A stretch of DNA of 26,424 nucleotides from positions 1-26,424 of the forward strand of contig JAKCBU010000001.1 of NCBI GenBank assembly GCA_021839095.1. The letters run 5' to 3'. The translations under genes were made by a program, and so were the position numbers. Source of the DNA: Pseudomonadota bacterium. GTDB taxonomy: Bacteria > Pseudomonadota > Gammaproteobacteria > Acidithiobacillales > Acidithiobacillaceae. The notes beneath the pieces were generated by a model. It was given only the letters and a program-made list of their open reading frames with translations. It was not told where the DNA came from and did no database searches. This document shows positions 14,771-22,889 of this stretch, in pieces (the stretch's first letter is position 1; each line of letters opens with the position of its first letter).

Positions 14771-15247
14771 TCAGTAAGCGCGACGCCGGAAGATCCAGCG
14801 AATGGAGTACACGGCCATCAGCCCATAGGCCGCGATCCCGACAAAGGCGATGGTGTCGCCCAGACTGTTCAAGCCTTTGCCATTGGCCGTTTCCATCGCC
14901 ACATTCATGGAATGGGGCAGCGACAGGCAGACCGCATACAAGACCGTGGGAATCACCACCCACAGCGAAAGTAGCGACAGCAGCAGGCGAATCACCACCC
15001 CTAATGCGCCCCCCAACCCACGGGCAAACGACAGGCCCACGAAAGCCAGCACGAGGCCCACCAGAAAAACAGTGCCGGGATAGCGATCTGCCGTCTTCAC
15101 AAAGACCCAACCCGCGCAAAAGAGTACAAGGCCGAGTAGCATCAGGTTGCCCATGGGCCGATAGCGGCGAAGATCCTCCATAGACCAGTAATAAACATAG
15201 CCTGAACTATCTGAATTTCTATCCCACGGTATATAATGTCTAGGCAT
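14771..15247 (-). CDS. DotA-linked polytopic membrane protein
   Basis: The 158-residue product from ATG 15247 has a hydrophilic N-terminus, about four hydrophobic segments (LMLLGLVLFCAGWVFV, GTVFLVGLVLAFVGLSFA, VVIRLLLSLLSLWVVIPTVLYAV, DTIAFVGIAAYGLMAVYSI) and a basic end RWIFRRRAY. A GTG at 15259 overlapping the dotA stop (GTGA) is an alternative start. It is the last gene of the dotA operon. In IncI plasmids the gene after traY (dotA) is excA, an entry-exclusion protein that acts on TraY; that is a positional parallel only. Confidence 0.7.
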   Translation of the reverse strand: MPRHYIPWDRNSDSSGYVYYWSMEDLRRYRPMGNLMLLGLVLFCAGWVFVKTADRYPGTVFLVGLVLAFVGLSFARGLGGALGVVIRLLLSLLSLWVVIPTVLYAVCLSLPHSMNVAMETANGKGLNSLGDTIAFVGIAAYGLMAVYSIRWIFRRRAY

Positions 15248-15255
15248 ATTACATC

Positions 15256-17460
15256 TCACTTTTTACCAGAGTCGACTTTATTGATAACATTCTGGCCAAA
15301 TTCCTGATGTTTCCCACGACCGCCCTGTTCCTTGTTCTGCATTTCACCTTCACCGCGATCCGTGCTGCCACCGCCGATCCAGCCCATCACAAGGTCCGGT
15401 AATTTATGGATCAACCCAAAACTCATGTCAATGATGACAATCAACATGAAGCAATAGAGGATGACCTGCGCCAATCCATCGAACGGCCCCACAAATCCCA
15501 TGACGGAATTGGTGAACGTATTCAGTATGGCACCACCTATGGTGTGCTGCAATATCCACGCTCCCGCATACAAGAGCGCCGTGCCCGCAATCAGTCCGCC
15601 GACCATGAGCATGGGTTTCAACAGTAACTGCAGCATCAGCATCCAGCCCTTGCCGCCACTTCCCACCACTTCGTGGCCTTCGGGATTCATGTGCGCAATG
15701 GCCCAGAACGGTGCGGCGAAGACCGCTTCAACAAAGAAGATCAGCAGCCCAAAGATGGCGAAGGTCCAGATGATGTAGGGCAACATGGGAATCCAGACCG
15801 TCATCACCAGTCCCAAACCAAAGCAGAGCACGGCGATCATCATGAGCAAGTTTCCCAGCGGCCCATTGACCACCTTGCCCACGGCTTGCGTTGCCGCACC
15901 CGCCAAAGGAAGCTTCTTCACCGTCGATCCCAGTCCCGCCACAACATCTCCCGCTCCTTCCGCAGCGAGCAATCCCGCGCCAGCACTCTCCAGTGCGGTA
16001 CCGATGGTTTCTATGCCGAGAATCGGGTTTTCATTGCGGCCTTCTTCGGCAAGGTCACTGGACCAATCTCCCACTGCACCCTGAAACACCGTATCCAGAA
16101 CCCCCGCCACGGAAGCGTCTGAAGGTTGGGGCATTTTCGAGGCTGGAGAGCCGTTGACGCCGGGTTGATGGTCCCGTTCATACGCCCTCAGAAAAACACC
16201 AGTGCGCTGCATGGGTCGGGCCATGGGACCGCCGACTTCGGGCAAATCCCCCAACAGCACGCCGGGTCCTGGCATATTCATTGTACCGATATTGTTGACA
16301 GCGTCCTGGGCAATGGCGTTCATGTGCATGAGTTGCCACCACCACGATCCCGCCGTGGCGAAGCCCTGCTGGTTCATGGAATTCAGGAATTGCTGGGTAG
16401 CCGGCTTTTCTGCAGCGGCAATGGCCGGTATCGCCTGTTTCATCACATTGGTTTCATAGGTGTGAATGAGACTGGCGTAAGTCGTTTTACTCGGATGCGC
16501 GCTCCGGGTGTCGATATCATTGGCGATGGCCTGCTCTCCCGCTACCAACTGCTGCATTTGCGCCGCAGAAATTTGCCAGATGGCGTTGTCGATATTGGCC
16601 CGAACACTGGAGCCTATGGCATTGCCCGTGCCCAGATTACTGGCGCTGGCCGGGTACATGATGCTGCCGCAGACGTTTGCAGCCTGGGCGAAAGTCACAA
16701 TCTTGTTGAACAACGGCGAAGTGGGTTTGTAGCCCCAGGTGTCCTCGTTGTAGATTTCCGATATCGGATGGCCACTACCATTCGTTCCCCCATTCCAGAT
16801 GTTATCCGCCGTATTCGCGCCAAGATTCCAGAGGTCCGCCGTCGCGTCCGCGCCCACCGTAGTCAGAGTTGTTTGCCCGGTTTCCAACTGAATGGGATTG
16901 GCTTGGATATCATGCAATGGAGTGGTATCGATGCCGCGGTTAAAAGCGTCTGCGCACACTTCATTGACCAAAATACCGGAAGCCATGCTGTTGACCTTGC
17001 TGTAACTCAACGACACTCCGCCGATGGGATTCGTAATGATGTATTTTGCCGAGAGGTCCCAAGCCTTATCCGCCATGCCCGCCGCATTGCCCTCCGCCCA
17101 GACGACTGCGGCCTGTACCGCTGAATAGTTCCCGCCGCCAGCACTCGGAAAGACCGGAAGCACCAGGGCTGCGGCGAGGGCCACGCGCAAGGGTATCCAC
17201 AACATGGACCACTTCTGCCCCAACCATTCACCTTCATGCGCGGTTTTCAGGAGTCCCACGAACCCGATATACAGAATCCAGGCGACCGCAACAAACAATG
17301 CAATGGTGTTGACGTATCCGAGCAGTACGGAAACGGCGGTAGCCGTATCCGTCGTTCCGTCATTGCCGCCAATCCCGGTGACATGGGGCACGATGGGTCC
17401 CAGAATCATCGCCAGGGTGTTCATGAAGTAATCGGTGCTGGGCGGGGCTATGCCGAACAT
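15256..17460 (-). CDS. dotA: DotA/TraY-like polytopic T4SS inner-membrane protein
   Basis: The start is ATG 17460 (GGAG 8 nt upstream); longer in-frame extension overlaps the upstream gene. The 734-residue product shows the DotA/TraY N-terminal pattern: a first hydrophobic segment (NTIALFVAVAWILYIGFVGL), then GEWLGQKWSMLWIPLRVALAAALVLPVF, then AVVWAEGNAAGMADKAWDLS. A long periplasmic region (about 130-470) follows, then several C-terminal membrane segments (for example NLLMMIAVLCFGLGLVMTVWIPMLPYIIW) and a charged tail. DotA is a large inner-membrane protein, partly released in Legionella, needed for channel function; TraY is also the target of entry exclusion in IncI plasmids. Confidence 0.9.
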   Translation of the reverse strand: MFGIAPPSTDYFMNTLAMILGPIVPHVTGIGGNDGTTDTATAVSVLLGYVNTIALFVAVAWILYIGFVGLLKTAHEGEWLGQKWSMLWIPLRVALAAALVLPVFPSAGGGNYSAVQAAVVWAEGNAAGMADKAWDLSAKYIITNPIGGVSLSYSKVNSMASGILVNEVCADAFNRGIDTTPLHDIQANPIQLETGQTTLTTVGADATADLWNLGANTADNIWNGGTNGSGHPISEIYNEDTWGYKPTSPLFNKIVTFAQAANVCGSIMYPASASNLGTGNAIGSSVRANIDNAIWQISAAQMQQLVAGEQAIANDIDTRSAHPSKTTYASLIHTYETNVMKQAIPAIAAAEKPATQQFLNSMNQQGFATAGSWWWQLMHMNAIAQDAVNNIGTMNMPGPGVLLGDLPEVGGPMARPMQRTGVFLRAYERDHQPGVNGSPASKMPQPSDASVAGVLDTVFQGAVGDWSSDLAEEGRNENPILGIETIGTALESAGAGLLAAEGAGDVVAGLGSTVKKLPLAGAATQAVGKVVNGPLGNLLMMIAVLCFGLGLVMTVWIPMLPYIIWTFAIFGLLIFFVEAVFAAPFWAIAHMNPEGHEVVGSGGKGWMLMLQLLLKPMLMVGGLIAGTALLYAGAWILQHTIGGAILNTFTNSVMGFVGPFDGLAQVILYCFMLIVIIDMSFGLIHKLPDLVMGWIGGGSTDRGEGEMQNKEQGGRGKHQEFGQNVINKVDSGKK

Positions 17461-17479
17461 GGGTTTCTCCGTCAGGGGA

Positions 17480-17749
17480 TCAGTGAGCCGAAGGACGCGG
17501 CGCAGAGGCCGCGACAGGATCGTTGTTGGGGTTCCGCGAGGCCGCCTGCCCCTTCTGCAAGGCGAGTGCGCGTTCTCTCTCCAGAGTGCTTTCCTCCCCG
17601 GTATCGAGTGCGTCGTTGGTATTGGCCTCCTGCAGCATCTCCAGCGTGTGTGCGGCCATGGGCGCGAAATCTCCCATGCCGGGCACCATGCTGCATGCCG
17701 CTTCGTAGGCCACATCCTCGGCCATGCTGTCCGCTTCTTCGTTGCCCAT
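17480..17749 (-). CDS. Small acidic protein upstream of dotA
   Basis: The 89-residue product starts at ATG 17749 (AGGAGCACACC upstream). It is acidic, without membrane segments or signal, Met- and Ala-rich in the first half (MAEDVAYEAACSMVPGMGDFAPMAAHTLEML), with a Glu/Arg helix then a disordered Pro/Ala end. The gene is packed between the exported protein gene (13 nt) and dotA (19 nt), so it belongs to the operon. Acidic cytoplasmic chaperone-like proteins (IcmS, IcmW) are part of Dot/Icm systems, but I see no sequence basis to equate it with them. Confidence 0.65.
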   Translation of the reverse strand: MGNEEADSMAEDVAYEAACSMVPGMGDFAPMAAHTLEMLQEANTNDALDTGEESTLERERALALQKGQAASRNPNNDPVAASAPRPSAH

Positions 17750-17762
17750 GGTGTGCTCCTGA

Positions 17763-19052
17763 TTATTTGGCGCTGTAGCTGGTGGCGTTGTCATAGTGTT
17801 GCGCGATGTTCGCATAATGCGCCTGCGCCTGGGTGGCGTATTCCGATGCGAGCATCGCGTCCTGAGCCATCCGCATTCGCATGGCGAGGTACTGGTACTG
17901 CAGTTGCTGCGACTGCATCAACACCACCTCGCGCAACAGGGATACCGAACTGGTTTGGGTCGCCAGATTGGCATAGAACTTCGGGTTGCCGTATTGGGCT
18001 TTTTCCATATAGGCCATGTACTGCAAGAGCGAAATATTGGCTGGGACGTTGGGCATCCCCAATCCCTGTATCGTTTTGTTGAGCACCGTGCCGAGATTCT
18101 GGACCGGCTCATGCCAGGCGGCGATCTGATCCAGCGCCGTCTGCGCAAGACTCTGCTCGGCCTGGTACTGCAACTTGGCCCCTACGGCGAGTTGGCCTTG
18201 CGGTGAGTCGTATGCCTGCTTGGGTAGCGCCGGGACCGGCAACTGGTTGGTAATGTTCTGGATAAAAGCTTCTCGGGCGTCGGCATCCAGTGTCGGATTG
18301 GCCGGCGCCTGGGTGCCGTGGGACGCCAGTAACGTGGTGCCTTCGATGTCTCCGTTCGGATCTGCCGAAATGCTGGCGTTGCTGGCACACAGGCCCGCCG
18401 TGACTTCCGATTTTGAGCAGAAATACTGGTTGTGGGTGGCGTAGCTGGAATACAGGAAGGTGATGCTGCGCTGAGCCAGTAATCCCTGCTTCACCTGCTT
18501 GGCGACCATCGGCTTGCCGGAAATCGGATTGTTGACGCCGAACACACCACCCGCTCCGGCCGTGTCGGAGGCGACATTGGCCTGGGCAGTGCAGGAGTCC
18601 GCGCCGCAGGGCATATTGGCCGGCACCTGCTCCGCATTTTGTAGCTTGTTGATGGTGCGTGCCGTGCCATTATCTCGCACGGCGCGCGCCGTGTAGTAGC
18701 CTAGCCAGGAGATGTCCTTGGCCATCTGGACCTGCAAGTCGTACACCTGTGTACTCAGGGCGCGAATATCACCACTGGAAGCCAGATTCCCATTGTAGGT
18801 AGCCCAACACCCCCCGCCTTCATCGATCGGCACACATCCGTGCGCTGTCGTAACTCCACCCGGCACGGAAACCTGCGTAGCAGACGGATCGCCAGGCGGT
18901 TGACCCATATTCAGGTTCCCGACCCACGATTCCGTCGCCCACGCGGTGCCGGATAGGGTCAACAGCAAGGCGACGGCAAGGGTGATGCGCCGCTTGCGCG
19001 ACAGGCGGGAAAGCGATTGACGGGTTTGCTGATACTTTTGGACTAAGCGCAT
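17763..19052 (-). CDS. Exported T4SS-associated protein, VirB5-like C-terminus, IcmX/TraW position
   Basis: The start is ATG 19052 with GAGG upstream; ATG 19058 and GTG 19064 are less well placed. The 429-residue product has an arginine-rich N-terminus and a signal peptide ending near GTAWA-T (about 40). The mature part has several cysteines and a helical end (LREVVLMQSQQLQYQYLAMRMRMAQ) like the Q-rich C-terminal helices of VirB5/TrbJ proteins. In IncI plasmids traW (icmX-like) lies near traY (dotA); this gene occupies a similar place. It is probably a periplasmic T4SS component, but the family is not certain. Confidence 0.6.
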   Translation of the reverse strand: MRLVQKYQQTRQSLSRLSRKRRITLAVALLLTLSGTAWATESWVGNLNMGQPPGDPSATQVSVPGGVTTAHGCVPIDEGGGCWATYNGNLASSGDIRALSTQVYDLQVQMAKDISWLGYYTARAVRDNGTARTINKLQNAEQVPANMPCGADSCTAQANVASDTAGAGGVFGVNNPISGKPMVAKQVKQGLLAQRSITFLYSSYATHNQYFCSKSEVTAGLCASNASISADPNGDIEGTTLLASHGTQAPANPTLDADAREAFIQNITNQLPVPALPKQAYDSPQGQLAVGAKLQYQAEQSLAQTALDQIAAWHEPVQNLGTVLNKTIQGLGMPNVPANISLLQYMAYMEKAQYGNPKFYANLATQTSSVSLLREVVLMQSQQLQYQYLAMRMRMAQDAMLASEYATQAQAHYANIAQHYDNATSYSAK

Positions 19053-19060
19053 GGGCATCC

Positions 19061-19528
19061 TCACGGGAACAGGGATTGATAAAGAGCGGATGAACTATTG
19101 GCACCATTGCTGTCGGACGTGGGCGCGCGTGCCGTGGGCGTGACCAGATTCATCGCCGGCAGGCTCCCACCTTGTGGGACAGCGGGATTCTCCGATTGCC
19201 CGGACGGATTGCAAACATTCTGTGTATTCCCCAGAAGCTGCTCGATCACCTGAAGGATCTGCTCGCCGGTATTGCCGATGGGCATCGACTGGAGATCCTG
19301 AAGAATGGTTTCATAGGTGCTGCTTTCGTTGATGCACTGTGGCCCCAGCATCGCCTGAACCGTGGGATTGTTGACGACGGGGTTGAGCGATTTGTCTTGC
19401 GTGACCGTCTGTGCGGCGGCGGCTGCAGCGGCCGCGCTGGCATCCGGGCAAGCAGTTTGCGAAGCCTCTGCCGGTATCGCTACGGCCATGGTGCCGGTCA
19501 ACAGGAGCGCCGTGATCAGGGTTTTCAT
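19061..19528 (-). CDS. Exported small protein of the dotA operon
   Basis: The start is ATG 19528 with GAGAGG upstream. The 155-residue product has a signal peptide (MKTLITALLLTGTMAVAIPAEAS), an Ala-rich stretch with eight consecutive alanines, three cysteines in the mature part (in ACPDA, PQCIN and VCNPS) and a Ser/Asn-rich tail. The stop lies 8 nt before the next start codon. It is periplasmic or secreted; no family recognised. The upstream neighbour is the transglycosylase, so a structural role in the envelope passage of the T4SS is possible. Confidence 0.65.
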   Translation of the reverse strand: MKTLITALLLTGTMAVAIPAEASQTACPDASAAAAAAAAQTVTQDKSLNPVVNNPTVQAMLGPQCINESSTYETILQDLQSMPIGNTGEQILQVIEQLLGNTQNVCNPSGQSENPAVPQGGSLPAMNLVTPTARAPTSDSNGANSSSALYQSLFP

Positions 19529-19538
19529 CGTGAACCTC

Positions 19539-20294
19539 TCAAGGATACTTACGATAAGAAGTGGAGGTGGTGGGTGCCACCGGCGTACAGTGCGCAAACT
19601 GCAGAAAGCCGGTCACATAATTGGCGGCAGCGGGTTTGCCGGCAAAGACCAGTTGGTAATCATTGTGCGCGGCGGCCACCTGCTCCCCCCAGCCTGGTCC
19701 CTGGTTGTAACAGGCGGCGATAGCAGCAGGATCGAGGGCACCGATAAACTGTCGGCCACAGGCCACCTGATCCTGGAGACCCATACGGATGCTGTGGGTG
19801 GGGGTCGGCAGCGGCGTCTGGTGATTCGGCAGGCGCGGCCAGGCGGTCGGTATGGTGCCATTATATCCCCGCACATCCCCGAAGCTCTGCGAATCCTGTT
19901 CCTCGGATGGCGGCAAGGTCTGCATCAGACTCAGCGCACGGTTGGGTACCGGCGCGCCGATGGCGTCGGGATTGCCGCGCGATTCCTGGTACATTTCCGC
20001 AGCCGTGAACAACGGCGGCATGTAGCCCCCATCGGTTTGCTGCGAAATCGACGTGATGAGGGACTTCCAGCGTCCCACTTCCGGGTCTTGCGCGGCCCAG
20101 TTTGGATCATGACAAACGTAATTCGGGGCGATGATCGGATTGCTGACCGCATTCAGTATGGCGATGCGCTGTTGCACGGCAGCGGTGGCCGCAATGCAGG
20201 TCGGGCATTTGGGGTTGCAATGCCACTGCGCGAAGGCCAAGGGCGAAGCCAGAAACCCCAGACCTACGGTAACAACGCGCAGCACATTTTTCAC
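19539..20294 (-). CDS. VirB1-like lytic transglycosylase
   Basis: The 251-residue product has a signal peptide ending FAQ-W (about 23) and a CNPKCPTC motif soon after. It shows the SLT transglycosylase signature: EMYQESRGNP with probable catalytic E104, then ALSLMQ (about 120-125) in place of GLMQ, and ACYNQGPGWG (about 183). Such enzymes cleave peptidoglycan to let conjugation machinery cross the wall. It overlaps the upstream gene by ATGA. The additional cysteines suggest disulfide bonds, fitting the DsbC-like protein in this window. Confidence 0.85.
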   Translation of the reverse strand: MKNVLRVVTVGLGFLASPLAFAQWHCNPKCPTCIAATAAVQQRIAILNAVSNPIIAPNYVCHDPNWAAQDPEVGRWKSLITSISQQTDGGYMPPLFTAAEMYQESRGNPDAIGAPVPNRALSLMQTLPPSEEQDSQSFGDVRGYNGTIPTAWPRLPNHQTPLPTPTHSIRMGLQDQVACGRQFIGALDPAAIAACYNQGPGWGEQVAAAHNDYQLVFAGKPAAANYVTGFLQFAHCTPVAPTTSTSYRKYP

Positions 20295-20596
20295 AGCTTG
20301 CCCGCGAGTCGAACGACCGATGGATGCAGCATGCTGTGCAGCGCCTCATCGAGACTCAGCATGTTGGAAACTTCCTGGGCGACCATCTGGGCATGAATGC
20401 TGCCGCCTGCCGCCGGCACCTGCCACAGCTTGCGCGCGGATTGATAGGTTTTGCCGACCGCATAGCCGGCATAAGCGGTGATGGTTTTCATCTTGCGCAG
20501 ATCCACCTGCGCGACGATCTCCTGTTCGCTGAGCGTGCAATCCGACAGCAGGTCTTCAACCTCCGCATGAAAAGTATCCTGATCCATGGACGCCAT
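20291..20596 (-). CDS. First gene of the dotA operon, small protein of unknown function
   Basis: The start is placed at ATG 20596 because a GAGGGGAG lies just upstream and because the upstream ATG at 20629 would lie inside the -10 element of the shared promoter block. The 101-residue product is helical (TFHAEVEDLLSDCTLSEQEIV, ITAYAGYAVGKTYQSARKLWQ) without signal or clear membrane segment. It overlaps the transglycosylase gene by 4 nt. No family recognised. Confidence 0.65.
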   Translation of the reverse strand: MASMDQDTFHAEVEDLLSDCTLSEQEIVAQVDLRKMKTITAYAGYAVGKTYQSARKLWQVPAAGGSIHAQMVAQEVSNMLSLDEALHSMLHPSVVRLAGKL

Positions 20597-20626
20597 ATCT
20601 CCCCTCGGTTTTTGGATTTCCTGAAT

Positions 20627-20656
20627 CATTAAATCCCGGAAAAACCTTTTTGCTTT
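20627..20656 (-). promoter_or_regulatory. Shared promoter block, copy 2 (dotA operon)
   Basis: On the minus strand AAAGCAAAAAGG (20656-20645) is followed by 11 nt and TTTAAT (20633-20628), which begins 37 nt before the ATG at 20596. The arrangement is the same, without gaps, as copies 1 and 3. The first 15 bases are identical to copy 1. Confidence 0.65.
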
Positions 20657-20759
20657 TCTCTTAAAGTGGCATGCTCCGAACTTCGTGGCTCAGGCGCGGC
20701 CAGGTAGCGATCATCCGGCGTGCGTGTTGCCGCCTCATCCCGATCTTCATTTCCAAAAC

Positions 20760-20789
20760 AAAGTAAAAAGGGTTTTCCGTGACATAAAC
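20760..20789 (+). promoter_or_regulatory. Shared promoter block, copy 3 (right-hand operon)
   Basis: AAAGTAAAAAGG (20760-20771), 11 nt, then CATAAA (20783-20788), beginning 38 nt before the ATG at 20821. TTTTCCG in the spacer matches copy 2. Copies 2 and 3 diverge from a 224-nt gap between the start codons, so the two operons may be controlled together. Confidence 0.65.
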
Positions 20790-20820
20790 AAGGCATACCA
20801 CACGACGAGGATCATGCCCC

Positions 20821-22836
20821 ATGTCCGTCTTGCCCGACCTTACCGAAAACCATCTCCAGGCATTACAGAAACACGCACTGACGATGCTGCTCGCCGTTGA
20901 AGGGGGACAACCGGTGCCCTGGACGCGACCGGATGGTTCGATGGATGAATTCCTCATAGCCCTGTTGGCGCGCGGTATTCAAACAATGTCCCAGTCCCAT
21001 CAGGAATCTTTTTTCTATCGGCTTGGGGAGGTCATGGAACAAAAAAGCACGCCGCGTGACCGCCGGGGCGCGCTACTGCTGTATCACAGCACCGAAATGC
21101 TCAATGCGGCAAGTCACGCCATCGCCCATCCCAAAACAGATGCCGAACGCGACCCCCGGTTGCAGGATGTTCCCAGTAGCGACATCACGGATGTGCGCAA
21201 GATCGTGGCCCAAGCCCTGATTCAGCACGCTCGGGATATATCCGATGATCCCCATGCGCTCGCCCAGGATGCCCTCATCCTCTATATGCGGGATTCCGCC
21301 AAAGGCATAGGCATCAGCAATGCCGATCTGATCGATGCCATTCTGTCCGCACAGGCGTATTACTTCGACACTCCGGACGTGATGACCCAGCCCCGCGACC
21401 CGCGCCTGGATGCGGTCCGGCACGCCACGCTCGATATGGCCACCTTGCGGGATTTTGTGATCGAATCGCGGTATTCCGAGCGGTTCATGGACCCGCCCGC
21501 GCCGGACGACCCCCAGGGCAGTGAAACTCCTTCGGATCAATCCACCGCATCGGATCAGGACGCGTCCGCAGCGCCGGGGGCATCCGCAGACGCGAGCGCT
21601 GACGACACGGTGGCATCGACGGATTCCAATCACGGTGCGCAGGACGCCCCGACCGACCCAGCCGACGCGAACAGCGGGTCCTCCGATCCGGACGCGCACG
21701 GCGAAGAACCGCCGCCCTACCCCGACGACGCATGGACGCCTGAGTCCATGGACCAGACGCCCGATGATGCGGCCCGGTCCCTGTTCAACGACCGGGTACT
21801 GGGTTCCAATGCATCGGAACACCAGCGGGGCGACTGGCCCACGGACCAGCGGGACGCGAGCCGGCACGGGAAACCGCAACGGCAACAGAAGGCGCACACG
21901 GCGGCGAATCCTTCCAGACGTGCTGAGCGCACAAACCGGCAGGGATGGTCCGACCAATCCCAGAATGTGGCGCCATCCACCTCGCCCGTCACGCAGAATG
22001 GCGGTGCGCCGACCATTCAGGAAAACATCACCCAGGGCGGCGCCATGGTACGCGGACCGGGATTGTTCAGTGGCCTCGCCAATGGCCTGGCCAATGGCCT
22101 GGCGGGCGGATTAGGGTTGGCCGGTGGTGTAACGGCGAACACGGTTTCCAGCATATTTCGCAAACGGGGCGCAGTCCCGCCACTGCATGAGCAGATGCAG
22201 GCCATTCATGACCGCAGCGCGGAAATCCGCGCACAGCAACAAAAGCAGAACGCCGCGCAACAAAAGTGGCGCAGCGCCGATCGCTTCGTCGATCACCTGA
22301 ATGCGCACATCGATCTGTTCCGGCATCAGGATCCGGTACAGGAAATGTTGCGCCGGGTGCATGAGGATCAGCAACATCGGGCGCAGGCGGTGCAAGATGG
22401 CGCAGATCCCCAATTGCAGCAGAAACGCCATATCGAATGGGCGAATCGGGCATGGGAGCAGATGTTGTCCGGGAATCCCAAGCTCCGAAGCGCCCTGTCG
22501 CGTCTGGAATCCGATGCAGAACAGCTCCCGGAACTGGTGAATCCCGCCCTGTCGGCCATGGATCAGAGTGATGCCGATATGCGCGGGGAACAGGAAGCCC
22601 TCTTGGCCAAGATGGAGCGGGCACAAAAAAATAGCCAGGGACTCCCTCCCAGCGTACCGGGAACCTCCAGCCTGGGAGAACGCATTGCCGGCGTCTTCGG
22701 AGCCATCAAGCGCTTTCTGGCACGCCTTTTTGGGTACACCGAAGTGGCGACGACCAGTACCGTATCCGCCTCTCCGTCCAGCCCTGCCCAAACTTCTCTC
22801 GATGGCGGTGCAGCGCGACGGCGCAGCGGGCCCTGA
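20821..22836 (+). CDS. Large multidomain protein with disordered acidic linker, function unknown
   Basis: The 671-residue product begins with a helical domain (1 to about 225). Residues about 225-310 form a disordered acidic Asp/Ser/Pro/Gly linker, followed by a polar Gln/Arg/Asn-rich stretch to about 400. A glycine-rich hydrophobic segment (about 411-445) with SGLA-NGLA-NGLA repeats comes next, then a Gln-rich helical region. From 617 there is a C-terminal tail: SLGERIAGVFGAIKRFLARL (amphipathic helix), FG, an ASPSSPA linker and a basic end ARRRSGP. There is no signal peptide. The next gene has a similar tail. Membrane insertion or transport by the T4SS are possible; the shared promoter block links it to the transfer genes. 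Confidence 0.8.
   Translation: MSVLPDLTENHLQALQKHALTMLLAVEGGQPVPWTRPDGSMDEFLIALLARGIQTMSQSHQESFFYRLGEVMEQKSTPRDRRGALLLYHSTEMLNAASHAIAHPKTDAERDPRLQDVPSSDITDVRKIVAQALIQHARDISDDPHALAQDALILYMRDSAKGIGISNADLIDAILSAQAYYFDTPDVMTQPRDPRLDAVRHATLDMATLRDFVIESRYSERFMDPPAPDDPQGSETPSDQSTASDQDASAAPGASADASADDTVASTDSNHGAQDAPTDPADANSGSSDPDAHGEEPPPYPDDAWTPESMDQTPDDAARSLFNDRVLGSNASEHQRGDWPTDQRDASRHGKPQRQQKAHTAANPSRRAERTNRQGWSDQSQNVAPSTSPVTQNGGAPTIQENITQGGAMVRGPGLFSGLANGLANGLAGGLGLAGGVTANTVSSIFRKRGAVPPLHEQMQAIHDRSAEIRAQQQKQNAAQQKWRSADRFVDHLNAHIDLFRHQDPVQEMLRRVHEDQQHRAQAVQDGADPQLQQKRHIEWANRAWEQMLSGNPKLRSALSRLESDAEQLPELVNPALSAMDQSDADMRGEQEALLAKMERAQKNSQGLPPSVPGTSSLGERIAGVFGAIKRFLARLFGYTEVATTSTVSASPSSPAQTSLDGGAARRRSGP
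22069..22104 (+). repeat. Three 12-bp tandem repeats inside the coding region
   Basis: Units at 22069, 22081 and 22093 are variants of AATGGCCTGGCC and encode SGLA, NGLA, NGLA (residues 417-428). They create the core of the glycine-rich hydrophobic segment. Unit length is a multiple of three, so copy number can change without frameshift. Confidence 0.8.
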
Positions 22837-22889
22837 TGCACTGTTCATCAACTGTTTTAGGCCACGGATAACCCACAAGGAGACACAGC

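Noticed and set aside
16126..17124. Plus-strand 332-codon frame opposite dotA
   Set aside because: DotA on the minus strand is supported by family motifs, start and operon structure; the plus frame is a GC-driven shadow.
17480..17749. Assignment of the small acidic protein as IcmS or IcmW
   Set aside because: Only size, charge and position fit; no sequence motif supports it.
20597..20629. Longer start at 20629 for the first gene of the dotA operon
   Set aside because: This ATG overlaps the -10 element of the shared promoter block, and the ATG at 20596 has a better ribosome binding site and matches the start distance of the other two copies.
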